In this document: in pieces, positions 1-8,555 of the stretch
How the letters are laid out: each line of letters begins with the position of its first letter
How positions within the stretch are numbered: position 1 is the first letter of the stretch
Assembly (NCBI GenBank): GCA_032334235.1
Contig: JAVSGI010000003.1
Coordinates: forward strand, 1,302,001-1,366,000
Direction of reading: 5' to 3'
Source of the DNA: Paracoccaceae bacterium Fryx2
GTDB lineage: Bacteria; Pseudomonadota; Alphaproteobacteria; Rhodobacterales; Rhodobacteraceae
Length of the DNA: 64,000 bases
The notes under the pieces: generated by a model
Seen by the model: the letters and a program-made list of their open reading frames with translations, nothing else
Told to the model about the DNA's origin: nothing
The model's database searches: none
Made by a program: the position numbers and the translations under genes

Positions 1-632
1 ATCACCTCGTCGACGATCCCCGGCAGTTCGAGCCCTGTCTTCGATCCGTCGATCTGCGGCTGGAAAACCTTGCGATTGAAGTCATCGAGTTTCTCGTCGA
101 GGATGCCGACGAACCAGACATTCTTGGCCCGGGTGTGCTGCAGATGCGTCAGCCAGGCTATCATCTCGCGGCCGTGCAGCCCGTAGGCGCCGCGCACGTC
201 CGGCTTGCCGGTCTTTTCCGACAGCGCCTCGGGCTGGCCCTTGCACCATTGAAAGCAGAGCCGCCCGGCGACAGTGATCGAGTCGACAAAGATCGTGTCG
301 TACCGGTCGACGGCGGCCGGGTCGCCGAACTTCTGGCAGACCGCCGCGTGGTGCGCCGGGCTATAGGGTTGCTCGTCCCGCAAGCTGGGGTTCGCCCCGC
401 CGATGAACACCGCGAAGTCCCGGCATTCGGCCCAAGTGCGCGGCCGGATGCTGTCGCCCGGCCAGCCTTCGATGGCGAGGTCGCCCGCTTCCAGATCCAT
501 GAACAGCGTGCGGGCGGGATCCAGCGTCCACAGAAGTGAAGTCTTGCCGATTCCACTTTTTCCGAAGATGCAGCCTTTTATCCCGCGCGGCTCGGCCAGC
601 CGCTGGTCGGCGGTGATGATGGGCAGGGTCAC
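1..632 (-). CDS. AAA/RecA-like NTP-binding protein, phage type (C-terminus off window)
   Basis: This is the last visible gene of a leftward operon; its C-terminus lies beyond the window. The protein opens with a short lead and then a P-loop (GKSGIGKTS, about residues 24-32). A Walker-B-like IFVDSIT follows after about 100 residues. This fits the single-domain NTP-binding proteins found beside phage or plasmid recombination and replication genes, but I cannot say whether it acts in recombination or packaging. The GTG start at 632 overlaps the TGA of the upstream gene as GTGA, implying translational coupling. No ATG lies in a better position, so I chose the GTG. The function beyond ATP binding is inference. 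Confidence 0.72.
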   Translation of the reverse strand, partial: MTLPIITADQRLAEPRGIKGCIFGKSGIGKTSLLWTLDPARTLFMDLEAGDLAIEGWPGDSIRPRTWAECRDFAVFIGGANPSLRDEQPYSPAHHAAVCQKFGDPAAVDRYDTIFVDSITVAGRLCFQWCKGQPEALSEKTGKPDVRGAYGLHGREMIAWLTHLQHTRAKNVWFVGILDEKLDDFNRKVFQPQIDGSKTGLELPGIVDEV

Positions 633-1117
633 TGCGCACCCCCTTGCGGGAGGATCTCGACCTTCAGAGTGCCGGTCCGCACCGTACGGGCGGGCTCGAA
701 GCCCTGACGGATGGCCTCGGGCCAGGCGACGTAGTTGCGCTCCGGCACCTTGAAGCTGATCTCGACATACTCAGCGGGGTCATCCCCTGCGGAGCGGATG
801 CGCTCGACCATGGCGGCCAGCCGGTCCTGATCCCAATCCACCCGCTTCGGCAGATCGGCGACGATGGTGAAATCACCCTCGTCGAAACGAACCGTCCCGG
901 TATCCTTGCCGGATGCGCTGCGCACTTCGGCAGCGCGGGTGGCAAACCGGACTTCCAGCGCGGTGCTGAAGCGGGCGGTCACGGCCTTCATCTGCTTGGC
1001 CGCCGCGTCGATCTCGCGCTGCATGGCGGCCAACAGGTCCACCGGAAGCAGGGCGATCTCGCCCACGGGGAGGTTGATCAGCTCGTTGATGCCTGGCGTG
1101 TTATTTGGGAAGGGCAT
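629..1117 (-). CDS. Conserved-looking phage/plasmid protein, 162 aa
   Basis: I do not recognise a family. The 162-residue product is soluble, with no signal peptide or membrane segment. It has a helical middle (about residues 28-60) and a charged C-terminal half. It sits immediately upstream of the NTP-binding gene with a 4-base stop/start overlap, so the two are probably co-translated and may act together. The ATG at 1117 follows a GGAG-type ribosome site read on the minus strand. The position between an HTH gene and an NTPase suggests an accessory protein of an early phage-like operon, by context only. Confidence 0.6.
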   Translation of the reverse strand: MPFPNNTPGINELINLPVGEIALLPVDLLAAMQREIDAAAKQMKAVTARFSTALEVRFATRAAEVRSASGKDTGTVRFDEGDFTIVADLPKRVDWDQDRLAAMVERIRSAGDDPAEYVEISFKVPERNYVAWPEAIRQGFEPARTVRTGTLKVEILPQGGAQ

Positions 1118-1144
1118 TTCAGTCTCCGTATTGGGGGATGGGGG

Positions 1145-1510
1145 TCAGGCGGCCTCGAGCAGGCGCACCGAGAGGGCGGCACCGGCCCGACGGGGCTTGC
1201 GCCGGGCGACGGCGATGTAGGCAAACTGGTCGGGTCCGATCCGGGCCTGAACGAGATGGACGAGGTCCTGCTCGGCGGCGCGCAGGGCGGCAGCTGCAAC
1301 CAGCCGCAGCACGCGCTGCTGATCGGAGGGCAGTTTCGAGATGACGGAAGTCGCATCGACAGCGAGAAAGCCGCGATGATAGACCAGCGTCTCTCCGGGT
1401 TCGGCCTGCGCGATCCACGCCGAAAGCCCGATTTCACCGAGCGCCGGACCGGCTGCGCCGAAGATCGACAAGACGCCGGTTGCGCGGATTGCAGAATGAA
1501 GGGCCATCAT
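1145..1510 (-). CDS. Hypothetical protein, 121 aa
   Basis: This is a small basic protein without a recognisable domain. It has a mildly hydrophobic N-terminus and an arginine-rich tail (ARRKPRRAG near residues 102-110). Its start overlaps the end of the upstream HTH gene by 4 bases (1507-1510), so it is translationally coupled to a DNA-binding protein. It is followed after 27 bases by the 162-residue gene of the same operon. No function can be assigned. Confidence 0.5.
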   Translation of the reverse strand: MMALHSAIRATGVLSIFGAAGPALGEIGLSAWIAQAEPGETLVYHRGFLAVDATSVISKLPSDQQRVLRLVAAAALRAAEQDLVHLVQARIGPDQFAYIAVARRKPRRAGAALSVRLLEAA

Positions 1511-1710
1511 GCCGCGCCCCGCTCGGCGGTGCTGCGGCGCTGGCGCGCCTGCTCATAGGCCAGCACATCCTCGAGGCGGTAGACCACGCGTCCGCCGATT
1601 TTCAGGAAGGCCGGGCCATCGCCGGTCCAGCGCCAGCGTTCAAGGGTGCGCGCCGAAATCGTCCAGCGCGCGGCAAGTTCAGTCTGGTTCAGGCAGGTTC
1701 TCGACTGCAT
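1507..1710 (-). CDS. Small AlpA/MerR-type helix-turn-helix protein, 67 aa
   Basis: The product reads as a single winged-helix DNA-binding domain of the AlpA/excisionase kind. It has a QTELAARW helix, then TISARTLERWR as the recognition helix, then a GRVVYRLEDVLAYE wing and C-terminal helix. Such proteins act as excisionases or local regulators in prophages and integrative elements. It is the first gene of the leftward operon (1710 to 1), and a phased GGGAT array lies directly upstream. It could be the protein that reads that array, but this is speculation from position. Confidence 0.75.
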   Translation of the reverse strand: MQSRTCLNQTELAARWTISARTLERWRWTGDGPAFLKIGGRVVYRLEDVLAYEQARQRRSTAERGAA

Positions 1711-1754
1711 CGTCTTCTCCCGGTGTCTCTATGGGAGGAAGATGCACGGTCCTA

Positions 1755-1890
1755 TGCGGGGATGTCGTCGGGATCAGAGTGGGATACGGCGGGGGATTGG
1801 CCGAGGCGCTGCAATCATGGGATGAATCACGCGGCGGGGGATCACCATCCTCCCCCATCCCCCTGCGCATCCCACGGCGGGGATCCCGAG
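1755..1890. repeat. Phased GGGAT/ATCCC motif array upstream of the HTH operon
   Basis: Ten copies of GGGAT or its complement lie within about 130 bases. GGGAT begins at 1759, 1770, 1781, 1793, 1819, 1838 and 1880; ATCCC begins at 1857, 1869 and 1883. The first four GGGAT copies are spaced 11, 11 and 12 bases apart, one helical turn each, and the inverted copies fall on the right half. No credible gene occupies 1711-1912. Phased repeats of this kind are usual for operators or iterons. Which protein binds here is unknown. Confidence 0.5.
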
Positions 1891-1912
1891 GGGGAGGCAG
1901 GGCAGGCTGGAC

Positions 1913-2596
1913 TCAGAGCCCGGCGAGGCGATAGGCCCCGCGACCGTTCGATTCGATCAGCAGTGGCCAGTCCTTCTTCGACTTGAAGATGTCGGACATC
2001 TTGAGGCTGCGCGACCCCGCCTCCCCCAGCACAGCCTTACCGCTCTGCCACGGCTCCCCCCGCTGTGCCGCCGCGTGCAGGATGCGCACCACCTGCGCCT
2101 GGATCGGCCCAAGCTGGAACTCATGACCGTTGCAGCGGACGTTGTGGTAGTCGGCGGAGGCGTGAAAAGCCTTGGCCTGCTTCACTCCCGCTGCCTCACG
2201 GAATCCGGATTTTGCCTCGAAACGGTCGCGTTCCTCACGGCTTAGCACGAGATCGGGCTTGCGGGTCTTGAGAGTCTCGCGCGATCCAAAGAAACAGGCA
2301 TAGTCCGCCTTCGTGGTGCGAAACCGGGTGACGCTGACCTCGCCTGTACGGAAGAGCTGGAAAACATCCTGAACATGCAGATCGAGAAGCCCGTTGAATG
2401 AGGACCGCTCACAGGGGATCGAGTAGCACCTGCCGTCGTCCGTTTCCTCGAAATCACCGAACTCGATCGGCAGGTTGAGGATGCGGATCGAGAGTCGCAG
2501 CTGGTCGTTCTCGGCCAGATAGGCGACGTCGGCCTCGGGCAGTGACCACCGGTCAAGCACCTCAGCCAGGGTGAAATATGCCTTCGCGATCTCCAT
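1913..2596 (-). CDS. Hypothetical protein, 227 aa, divergent from the S24 repressor
   Basis: This soluble protein of unknown family has an N-terminal segment (FTLAEVLDRWSLPEADVAYL) that resembles the helix-turn-helix-like opening of phage regulatory or adaptor proteins, then a mixed alpha/beta body. The frame is open to 2662. I prefer the ATG at 2596 because a G-rich ribosome site (GGGGG) lies about five bases upstream, and the longer form would cross the repressor promoter. It is transcribed away from the repressor gene at 2705, the classic divergent arrangement of phage control regions. Confidence 0.55.
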   Translation of the reverse strand: MEIAKAYFTLAEVLDRWSLPEADVAYLAENDQLRLSIRILNLPIEFGDFEETDDGRCYSIPCERSSFNGLLDLHVQDVFQLFRTGEVSVTRFRTTKADYACFFGSRETLKTRKPDLVLSREERDRFEAKSGFREAAGVKQAKAFHASADYHNVRCNGHEFQLGPIQAQVVRILHAAAQRGEPWQSGKAVLGEAGSRSLKMSDIFKSKKDWPLLIESNGRGAYRLAGL

Positions 2597-2644
2597 TCTG
2601 GCCCCCGATTCCGATGCAAAGTGTTTGGCTTTTGTTCTAGCCGC

Positions 2645-2673
2645 TTGACGATCCCAATTCAATCCTGTCTTAT
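2645..2673 (+). promoter_or_regulatory. Probable sigma-70-type promoter of the S24 repressor gene
   Basis: A TTGACG -35 at 2645-2650 and TCTTAT -10 at 2668-2673 are separated by 17 bases. The -10 is followed by directly repeated CTTATCC motifs that could serve as operator half-sites. Translation starts at 2705, about 30 bases downstream. Prediction is from sequence only. Confidence 0.45.
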
Positions 2674-2704
2674 CCTATCTTATCCACATGGCGCTGGGGA
2701 CAAC

Positions 2705-3382
2705 ATGAGAGAGAACCACACCTTGGCCGACCGTCTGCGGGCCCGCTCAGATCAGCTAGGCCTGGCACCGGCCCATGTCGCAGAAATGGCGGGGGTCAAC
2801 CGCTCCTTCGTCTATGACATCCTGCGCGGGCGATCCTCGCGCCCCGGCATCGACCGGATTGCTGATATTGCCCGGGTGCTGAAGGTCGACCGCGACTGGC
2901 TGATCCACGGCATTGGCGAGGTCGAGGGCCCCTCCCCCTTCCATGAGAACCCCGACGATGCCTTCGTGGCGATTGCCCATGCCACGCCTCGCCCTTCGAT
3001 GGGCGGCGGCGCAGTGGTGACCGAAGATGGCGACACGCCCGGTCGCGCCTACCACTTCCGCCAGTCGTGGATCCGCCACAAGCTGAAAGCCAGCCCCGCA
3101 CAACTCAGGATCATGCATGTGGAAGGCGACAGCATGGCACCGACCCTGCTTGGCGGCGACGCGGTGTTGGTCGACATGACGCGCCAACTGCCCAACCCGC
3201 CCGGCATCTTCGTGCTCGACGATGGCATGGGCCTCGTGGCCAAGCGGCTCGAGCATATCCCAAACAGCGACCCGCCGGCTGTGCGGGTGATCTCGGACAA
3301 CAAGCTCTATCCCGAGTATGAACGCACTGCCGAAGAGATCCGCATCATCGGCCGCATCCGCTGGTTTGCGCGGGAGATATGA
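2705..3382 (+). CDS. S24-family (CI/LexA-like) HTH repressor-protease, 225 aa
   Basis: The N-terminal XRE-type helix-turn-helix (residues about 5-65; AHVAEMAGVNRSFVYDIL) is followed by a linker and a C-terminal S24 peptidase fold. The catalytic serine is S143 (in EGDSMAP) and the lysine is K180 (in LVAKRL), the normal self-cleaving pair. Family members repress lytic or transfer genes and cleave themselves when RecA is activated by DNA damage. I chose the ATG at 2705 because GGGGA lies five bases upstream; the frame is open further upstream to 2621. A hairpin terminator follows. It probably controls the divergent gene at 2596 and perhaps the RecD-like gene. Confidence 0.85.
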   Translation: MRENHTLADRLRARSDQLGLAPAHVAEMAGVNRSFVYDILRGRSSRPGIDRIADIARVLKVDRDWLIHGIGEVEGPSPFHENPDDAFVAIAHATPRPSMGGGAVVTEDGDTPGRAYHFRQSWIRHKLKASPAQLRIMHVEGDSMAPTLLGGDAVLVDMTRQLPNPPGIFVLDDGMGLVAKRLEHIPNSDPPAVRVISDNKLYPEYERTAEEIRIIGRIRWFAREI

Positions 3383-3403
3383 GCGGTCGGCTGAAACGAA
3401 AAA

Positions 3404-3430
3404 GCGCCCGAGAGGGTACTCTCCGGGCGC
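3404..3430 (+). terminator. Hairpin terminator after the repressor gene
   Basis: GCGCCCGAGAG and CTCTCCGGGCGC form an 11-pair stem with one bulged C and a four-base loop, 22 bases after the repressor stop. The stem is very G+C-rich. There is no strong T tract, so it could also act as a bidirectional attenuator. Confidence 0.55.
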
Positions 3431-3700
3431 ACTTGTTCCATGATCAGATAAGACGTCAAGGGGGGCAGGTGTGTCAAGTCGAATTCTGCATCAGATTCAG
3501 TAAGATGCAGGCTATCGGACTTCGAGCGTTCTGCGGCGAATTTCATGGTATCATTAGCTGTTAATTCACCACGGACCCGGTCAGTATCGTCGGTTGGATC
3601 TCGCGGTACGGTCGCGAAATGTAGATGACCAAACCGGGGCTGGTCCGCCGTGTCGGGGGCGACATATTCGTCCGTCAGAATGATGGCGATCAGGAGTGCG
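3431..3700. other. Leader region without a supported gene
   Basis: This relatively A+T-rich 270-base stretch separates the repressor terminator from the RecD-like gene. I see no convincing gene here. A reverse-strand frame is open but runs through the terminator and antisense into both neighbours. It probably contains the promoter of the helicase gene, but I could not identify clear -35/-10 boxes. Confidence 0.3.
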
Positions 3701-5953
3701 ATGGACAACGACCGGAAATCAAACGGCATGCGAGAGGCACCCGCAACCTTCGTCGCGGCGACGGGCCAGCGCCACGAAGTCCTGGCCGGGCTGGTCGAGC
3801 GCGTAACATTCCACAGCACCGAGACCGGCTTTTGCGTCCTTCGCATCAAGGCACGCGGGCATCGGGATCTTGTCACCACCATTGGCCATGCGGCGATGAT
3901 CTCGGCCGGGGAATGGGTGACTGCATCGGGCGAATGGACCAATGATCACACGCACGGCCTGCAATTTCGCGCACGGTTTCTGAAGGCATCGGCGCCCTCC
4001 TCACTTGAGGGCATTGAGAAGTATCTCGGCTCGGGCATGATCCGTGGGATCGGCCCCACCTACGCCAAGCGCATGGTCAAGTTGTTCGGCAAGGACGTCT
4101 TCGACATTATCGAGGCCGCCCCCGAACGCTTGCGTGAGGTTGAGGGGATCGGGGCGATGCGGGCTGCAAAGATCACCTCTGCTTGGGCGGACCAGAAGAT
4201 CATCCGCGAAATCATGGTGTTCCTGCATGAACACGGCGTCGGAACCGCGCGCGCCGTGCGGATCTTCAAGACTTATGGCACGGACGCCATTCAGGTGATG
4301 AGCGAGAACCCGTACCGCTTGGCGCGCGACATACGCGGGATCGGGTTCCGGACAGCCGATCTCATCGCCGAAAAGCTCGGCATCGCGAAGACCGCGATGA
4401 TCCGCGTTCGCGCGGGCATTTCTTATGCGCTGACCGAGGCGATGGGAAATGGCCATTGCGGGTTGCCGAAGGTTGAACTGGTCCCACTCGCCATAAAACT
4501 GCTCGAGGTGCCGGACAGCCTGATCGATACGGCGATTGGGTTGGAGATGGCCGAAGCCACGGTTACCGCCGATACGGTCGCCGGAACAGCCTGCATCTTC
4601 CTGACCGGGCTCTACCATGCAGAGCAAGGCATCGCCGGACGGTTGCAGCGGCTAACCTCTGGGCCCCTCCCCTGGGCGGAAATCGACGCCGACAAGGCGC
4701 TGCCTTGGATTGAGAGCAAAACTGGCCTCACCCTTGCGGCCAGTCAGGCCGAGGCCATTCGTCTGGCGCTGCGTTCCAAGGCGCTCGTCATCACGGGCGG
4801 TCCCGGCGTCGGCAAGACCACGATCGTGAACTCCATCCTGCGCATTCTGGCAGCCAAGGCGGTCAAGCTGCTCCTATGCGCCCCGACCGGCCGGGCCGCC
4901 AAGCGGATGACCGAGGCCACCGGCATGGAAGCCAAGACGATCCACCGTCTTCTGGAATTCGATCCCAAGGCCTTCGGCTTCAAGCGGGGCGAGGAGAACC
5001 CGCTCGACTGCGATCTTCTGGTCATCGACGAAAGCTCCATGGTCGATGTGTTGCTGATGCAATCCCTGCTGAAGGCAGTTCCGGATCATGCCGCCATCCT
5101 GATAGTGGGCGACATCGACCAGTTGCCCTCGGTCGGCCCGGGTCAGGTTCTGGCTGATATCATTGCCTCCGGCGCGGTGCCGGTGGTGCGCTTGACGGAG
5201 GTTTTCCGCCAGGCTGCTCAAAGCCGGATCATCACCAGCGCGCACAGGATCAACCAAGGACAGATCCCCGATCTTGCTAAGCCTGAAGGAGAGACGGATT
5301 TCTACTTCGTGGCGGCTGATGAGCCCGAACAAGCCGTCGAGCGTATCATCACCCTCGTCAAATCGCGCATCCCGCGCCGCTTCGGCCTTGATCCGATCCG
5401 CGATATTCAGGTGCTCTGCCCAATGAACAGGGGCGGTGTCGGCGCGAGGTCTCTGAACGTGGCACTGCAGGCGGCGCTAAACCCCTCCGGCGACAACAAG
5501 ATCGAACGGTTCGGCTCGACCTTCGCGCCCGGTGACAAGGTGATGCAGATCGAGAACGACTACGACAAGGAAGTCTACAACGGCGATATCGGCTATGTCG
5601 AAAGCCTCGACTTGGCCGAGGGCGAACTGGCGGTCACCTTCGACGGCCGCTCGGTCACTTACATGTTCGGCGAACTCGATACTCTCGTGCCAGCCTATGC
5701 CGCCACGATTCACAAGAGTCAGGGATCGGAATACCCCGCCGTGGTCATTCCTGTCATGACGCAGCACTTCACCATGCTGCAGCGCAATCTGCTTTACACC
5801 GGCGTCACCCGCGGCAAGAAGCTGGTCGTTCTGGTCGGGCAGAAGAAGGCCGTCGCGATCGCGGTGAAGAACGTCTCCGGTCGGCGGCGCTGGTCGAAGC
5901 TCGATGAATGGCTTGGGCATCCTGAGGCAACTGCCCGCCACATCATGGACTGA
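3701..5953 (+). CDS. RecD2-like DNA helicase, 750 aa
   Basis: The product reads like the RecD2/TraA-type SF1B helicases. It has an N-terminal OB-like domain (residues about 15-80) and tandem helix-hairpin-helix motifs (IRGIGPTYAKR; VEGIGAMRAAK). A RecA-like core carries Walker A GGPGVGKTT (K372) and motif II VIDESSM. The C-terminal UvrD-like domain includes the TIHKSQGSE motif. Such enzymes unwind DNA 5' to 3' and work in repair or in plasmid and phage replication. ATG 3701 is preferred because AGGAG lies four bases upstream; the frame is open to 3650. It lies 25 bases from an IS21 element, which may have removed downstream partners. Confidence 0.85.
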   Translation: MDNDRKSNGMREAPATFVAATGQRHEVLAGLVERVTFHSTETGFCVLRIKARGHRDLVTTIGHAAMISAGEWVTASGEWTNDHTHGLQFRARFLKASAPSSLEGIEKYLGSGMIRGIGPTYAKRMVKLFGKDVFDIIEAAPERLREVEGIGAMRAAKITSAWADQKIIREIMVFLHEHGVGTARAVRIFKTYGTDAIQVMSENPYRLARDIRGIGFRTADLIAEKLGIAKTAMIRVRAGISYALTEAMGNGHCGLPKVELVPLAIKLLEVPDSLIDTAIGLEMAEATVTADTVAGTACIFLTGLYHAEQGIAGRLQRLTSGPLPWAEIDADKALPWIESKTGLTLAASQAEAIRLALRSKALVITGGPGVGKTTIVNSILRILAAKAVKLLLCAPTGRAAKRMTEATGMEAKTIHRLLEFDPKAFGFKRGEENPLDCDLLVIDESSMVDVLLMQSLLKAVPDHAAILIVGDIDQLPSVGPGQVLADIIASGAVPVVRLTEVFRQAAQSRIITSAHRINQGQIPDLAKPEGETDFYFVAADEPEQAVERIITLVKSRIPRRFGLDPIRDIQVLCPMNRGGVGARSLNVALQAALNPSGDNKIERFGSTFAPGDKVMQIENDYDKEVYNGDIGYVESLDLAEGELAVTFDGRSVTYMFGELDTLVPAYAATIHKSQGSEYPAVVIPVMTQHFTMLQRNLLYTGVTRGKKLVVLVGQKKAVAIAVKNVSGRRRWSKLDEWLGHPEATARHIMD

Positions 5954-6093
5954 GTCTTGGCTGAGCAACGCGAAGGGTGCGGATTTCGCGGAGAATGGGC
6001 GCTGATTTCGCGCGATCGTGGGCACGCGTTTCGCGCCATTCTGGGCAGTCATTTCACGGGATCGTGGGCAGGCTGGCCGACGCTTTCATGGAG

Positions 6094-6855
6094 TCAGGCT
6101 TGAACGATTTGGTCAAGCTTTTTTGTGACGGCGGAGCGCCTGCGCAGGCTTTCACCTGAGAGGGTGAGGCGGTGTGCGTTGTGAACGAGGCGGTCGAGGA
6201 TGGCATCTGCGAGCGTTGGGTCGCCGATGGCTTCGTGCCACTGGTCAACGGGGAGTTGGCTTGTGACGATGGTGGAAGCGCGGCCGTGGCGGTCTTCGAG
6301 GATTTCCAGCAGGTCACGGCGCTCCGGGGCGGTGAGGACGGCGAGGCCCCAATCGTCAATGATCAGCACATCCATGCGGGCGATGGTTTTGAGGATGCGT
6401 TCATGGCGGCCATCGCCACGGGCCAGAGCAAGGGCCTCGAACATGCGCGGCGCACGTTGATAGAGGACGGGCCGCCCATCCCGGCACGCCTTGTGGCCAA
6501 GGGCGCAGGCGATCCAGCTTTTGCCCAAACCGGTCGGCCCGGTTATCAGCAGGTTCTCGTGCCGGGCGATCCAGCCGCCATCGGCAAGATGCGCCATGAC
6601 ACTGCGGTCAAGACCACGTGGGCTGCGCAGGTCCAGATCCTCGACGCTGGCATCTTGGCGCAGAGCCGCAAACTTGAGCCGGGAGGCCAGTTTCTTGGTG
6701 TCGCGCTCTGCAGCCTCGCGGTCGACCAGCAGGCCGAGACGCTCTTCGAACGAGAGGGCGTCGAAGGCGGTTGACCTGCGTTGTTCTTCGAGCGCCGATG
6801 CAATGCCGGTCAGGCCGAGCGCCAACAGTCGGTCGTGGGTGGGATGGGTCAGCAT
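6094..6855 (-). CDS. istB: IstB, IS21-family transposition ATPase, 253 aa
   Basis: This is an AAA+ ATPase of the DnaC/IstB family with Walker A GPTGLGKS (about residues 109-116), Walker B VLIIDDWG, and a sensor region with IVTSQLP. IstB assembles on target DNA and stimulates the IstA transposase. It starts 12 bases after istA, as usual for IS21. The protein sequence is identical to the copy at 12487-13248. The length (253) is normal for the family. Confidence 0.95.
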   Translation of the reverse strand: MLTHPTHDRLLALGLTGIASALEEQRRSTAFDALSFEERLGLLVDREAAERDTKKLASRLKFAALRQDASVEDLDLRSPRGLDRSVMAHLADGGWIARHENLLITGPTGLGKSWIACALGHKACRDGRPVLYQRAPRMFEALALARGDGRHERILKTIARMDVLIIDDWGLAVLTAPERRDLLEILEDRHGRASTIVTSQLPVDQWHEAIGDPTLADAILDRLVHNAHRLTLSGESLRRRSAVTKKLDQIVQA

Positions 6856-6867
6856 TTTAGTCCTTTC

Positions 6868-8406
6868 TCAATGGTAATAGCTGCCGCCACGAATGTTGGC
6901 GTGCTGGAGGGGGGCGACCTCTTCGGAGCCTTCCAGGAAGGCGCGATCGAGGCCGGTCTTGAGGATCGAACGAATGGAGGTGACGGTGCGGGCCCGGATG
7001 GTCACACCCCGCTGGCAGGCCGCATCAACGCGCTCCGGCCCATAGGTTTTGACCAAGGCCAGCACACCCAGGCAGGTGCGGAACCCCTGTTCAGGATGGG
7101 GGCGGTCAGCCATCACCATCTCGCAAAAGGCGGCGACGGCGGGGCCGGTCTTGGTTGCCTGCGCCAGCATTCTGGCCGGGGTCCATTCGGCAAAGCGACG
7201 ATGGGCCGATGGCATATGGTCGGCCACGGTGACATGGCTGCGCCGCCCCGGGGTGCGCACGTGGCTCGCAACCCTCTGACCACGATGGAATATCTCGACC
7301 GTCTGGCCGCTTGTGCGAACATCGACCTCTTGTTTGATCAGCGCGAAGGGCACGGAATACCATGAGCTGTCGACCTCAACGTGATAGTCGGGTGCCACGC
7401 GGGCGCGCTTCCAGCGGGCGAAGACATAAGGTTCGGGCGGTAGGGGCTGAAGATTGGGCCGATCCAAAGTGGCAAACAGATCGGCGCGGCTGGCGCCATA
7501 GCCGCGCATCACGCGCATGTTCAACTCGTCCAGCAGCCGCCGGATCGCCACGTTCAACTCGGCCAATGAGAAGAACCGGTGGTTCCGCAGCCGCGCCAGA
7601 ATCCAGCGTTGTGCCACTTGGACAGCCACTTCCACCTTCGCCTTGTCCCGGGGTTTGCGCGGCCGGGCGGGCAGAACGGCGGTGCCATAATGCGCCGCCA
7701 TCTCGGCATAGGTCCGGTTCAGCCCCGGATCAAACCGGTCTGCCTTGATCACGGCGGACTTCAGATTGTCCGGAACCACCGCCTTTGGCACGCCGCCCAG
7801 AAAGGCGAACATCCGGATATGCGCGAGGATCCAATCTTCCAACCCCTCCGATGCCACCGCCTCGGCATAGGTGTGATTCGATGCCCCCATTGCCGCCACG
7901 AACAGCTTCATGGCCCGCGCTTCGCCGGTCGTGGGGTCGATCACGTCGATGGTGTCGCCGGCAAAGTCAACGAACACCTTCTCGCCGCCCACATGTGTCT
8001 GGCGCATCGTCGGGCGCACCCGACCCTTCCAAGCCTCGTAATGCGTGCAAAACCAAGTATAGGCAAAACCCCCGGGGTGCGCGGCACGGTATTCTTCCCA
8101 GAGCAGCATCCGCGTCACCCCAGGGCGGCGCAACTCGCGGTCAATCTCCGCCCAGTCGGGCACAAGCCGCTCCGCGTCCGGCACCGTGGGCGGGGCTGGA
8201 AACAAAAGAAGTTCAAGGCTGTCGTCATCGATCCCCTCCGGCAAGGGCCACGTGAGCCCGGCATGACGCGCCCGTTGGGTGTAGCTTCCGACGCTCCCCT
8301 TGCTCAGACCGAGGGAAGCGGCAATGGACCGCTCGCTCAGGCCTTGCCCAAGCTTCAATCGCAAAACATCTCGTATCCGGCGCATGTTCAATCGTCCTGT
8401 CGGCAT
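6868..8406 (-). CDS. istA: IstA, IS21-family DDE transposase, 512 aa
   Basis: An N-terminal HTH (LSERSIAASLGLSKGSV) precedes an RNase-H-fold DDE integrase core, with the first Asp in VFVDFAGD and a second in VVPDNLK. The full-length open frame has no stops, so the gene may be functional. The ATG at 8406 has GGGGTGG about five bases upstream; a TTG at 8409 is the only longer alternative. Relative to copy 2 I noticed one synonymous change, at 7969. Confidence 0.95.
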   Translation of the reverse strand: MPTGRLNMRRIRDVLRLKLGQGLSERSIAASLGLSKGSVGSYTQRARHAGLTWPLPEGIDDDSLELLLFPAPPTVPDAERLVPDWAEIDRELRRPGVTRMLLWEEYRAAHPGGFAYTWFCTHYEAWKGRVRPTMRQTHVGGEKVFVDFAGDTIDVIDPTTGEARAMKLFVAAMGASNHTYAEAVASEGLEDWILAHIRMFAFLGGVPKAVVPDNLKSAVIKADRFDPGLNRTYAEMAAHYGTAVLPARPRKPRDKAKVEVAVQVAQRWILARLRNHRFFSLAELNVAIRRLLDELNMRVMRGYGASRADLFATLDRPNLQPLPPEPYVFARWKRARVAPDYHVEVDSSWYSVPFALIKQEVDVRTSGQTVEIFHRGQRVASHVRTPGRRSHVTVADHMPSAHRRFAEWTPARMLAQATKTGPAVAAFCEMVMADRPHPEQGFRTCLGVLALVKTYGPERVDAACQRGVTIRARTVTSIRSILKTGLDRAFLEGSEEVAPLQHANIRGGSYYH

Positions 8407-8555
8407 CAAGCCACCCCTTCATTCCTGAAGGCGCAACTATCCTCAATTTGCCGACCAGACCTGCCCGCGATCCCGCGAAATCAGTGCCCAGCTTCACGCG
8501 AAATGACTGCCCATGATCCCGTGAAATCGATGCCCACCATCAAGCGAAACACGCA

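Larger units (their letters stand above)
5978..8555 (-). mobile_element. IS21-family element, copy 1 (2578 bp)
   Basis: The boundaries are set by the extent of near-identity with a second copy at 12371-14948. The ends are related: TGCGGATTTCGC at the left and TGCGTGTTTCGC reading inward from the right. Each is followed by internal repeats of the TTTCGC...GGGCA type, the multiple terminal repeats typical of IS21. istA and istB lie on the minus strand. The outer flanks (cgaaggg and atcaaac) do not match, so no target duplication survives at this copy. The right end cuts an IS66 transposase gene. Confidence 0.93.

Noticed and set aside
3307-3942. Reverse-strand open frame of 211 codons across the repressor/helicase gap
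   Set aside because: Its central part looks protein-like, but it runs antisense into both neighbouring genes and through the terminator hairpin, with no start or ribosome site.
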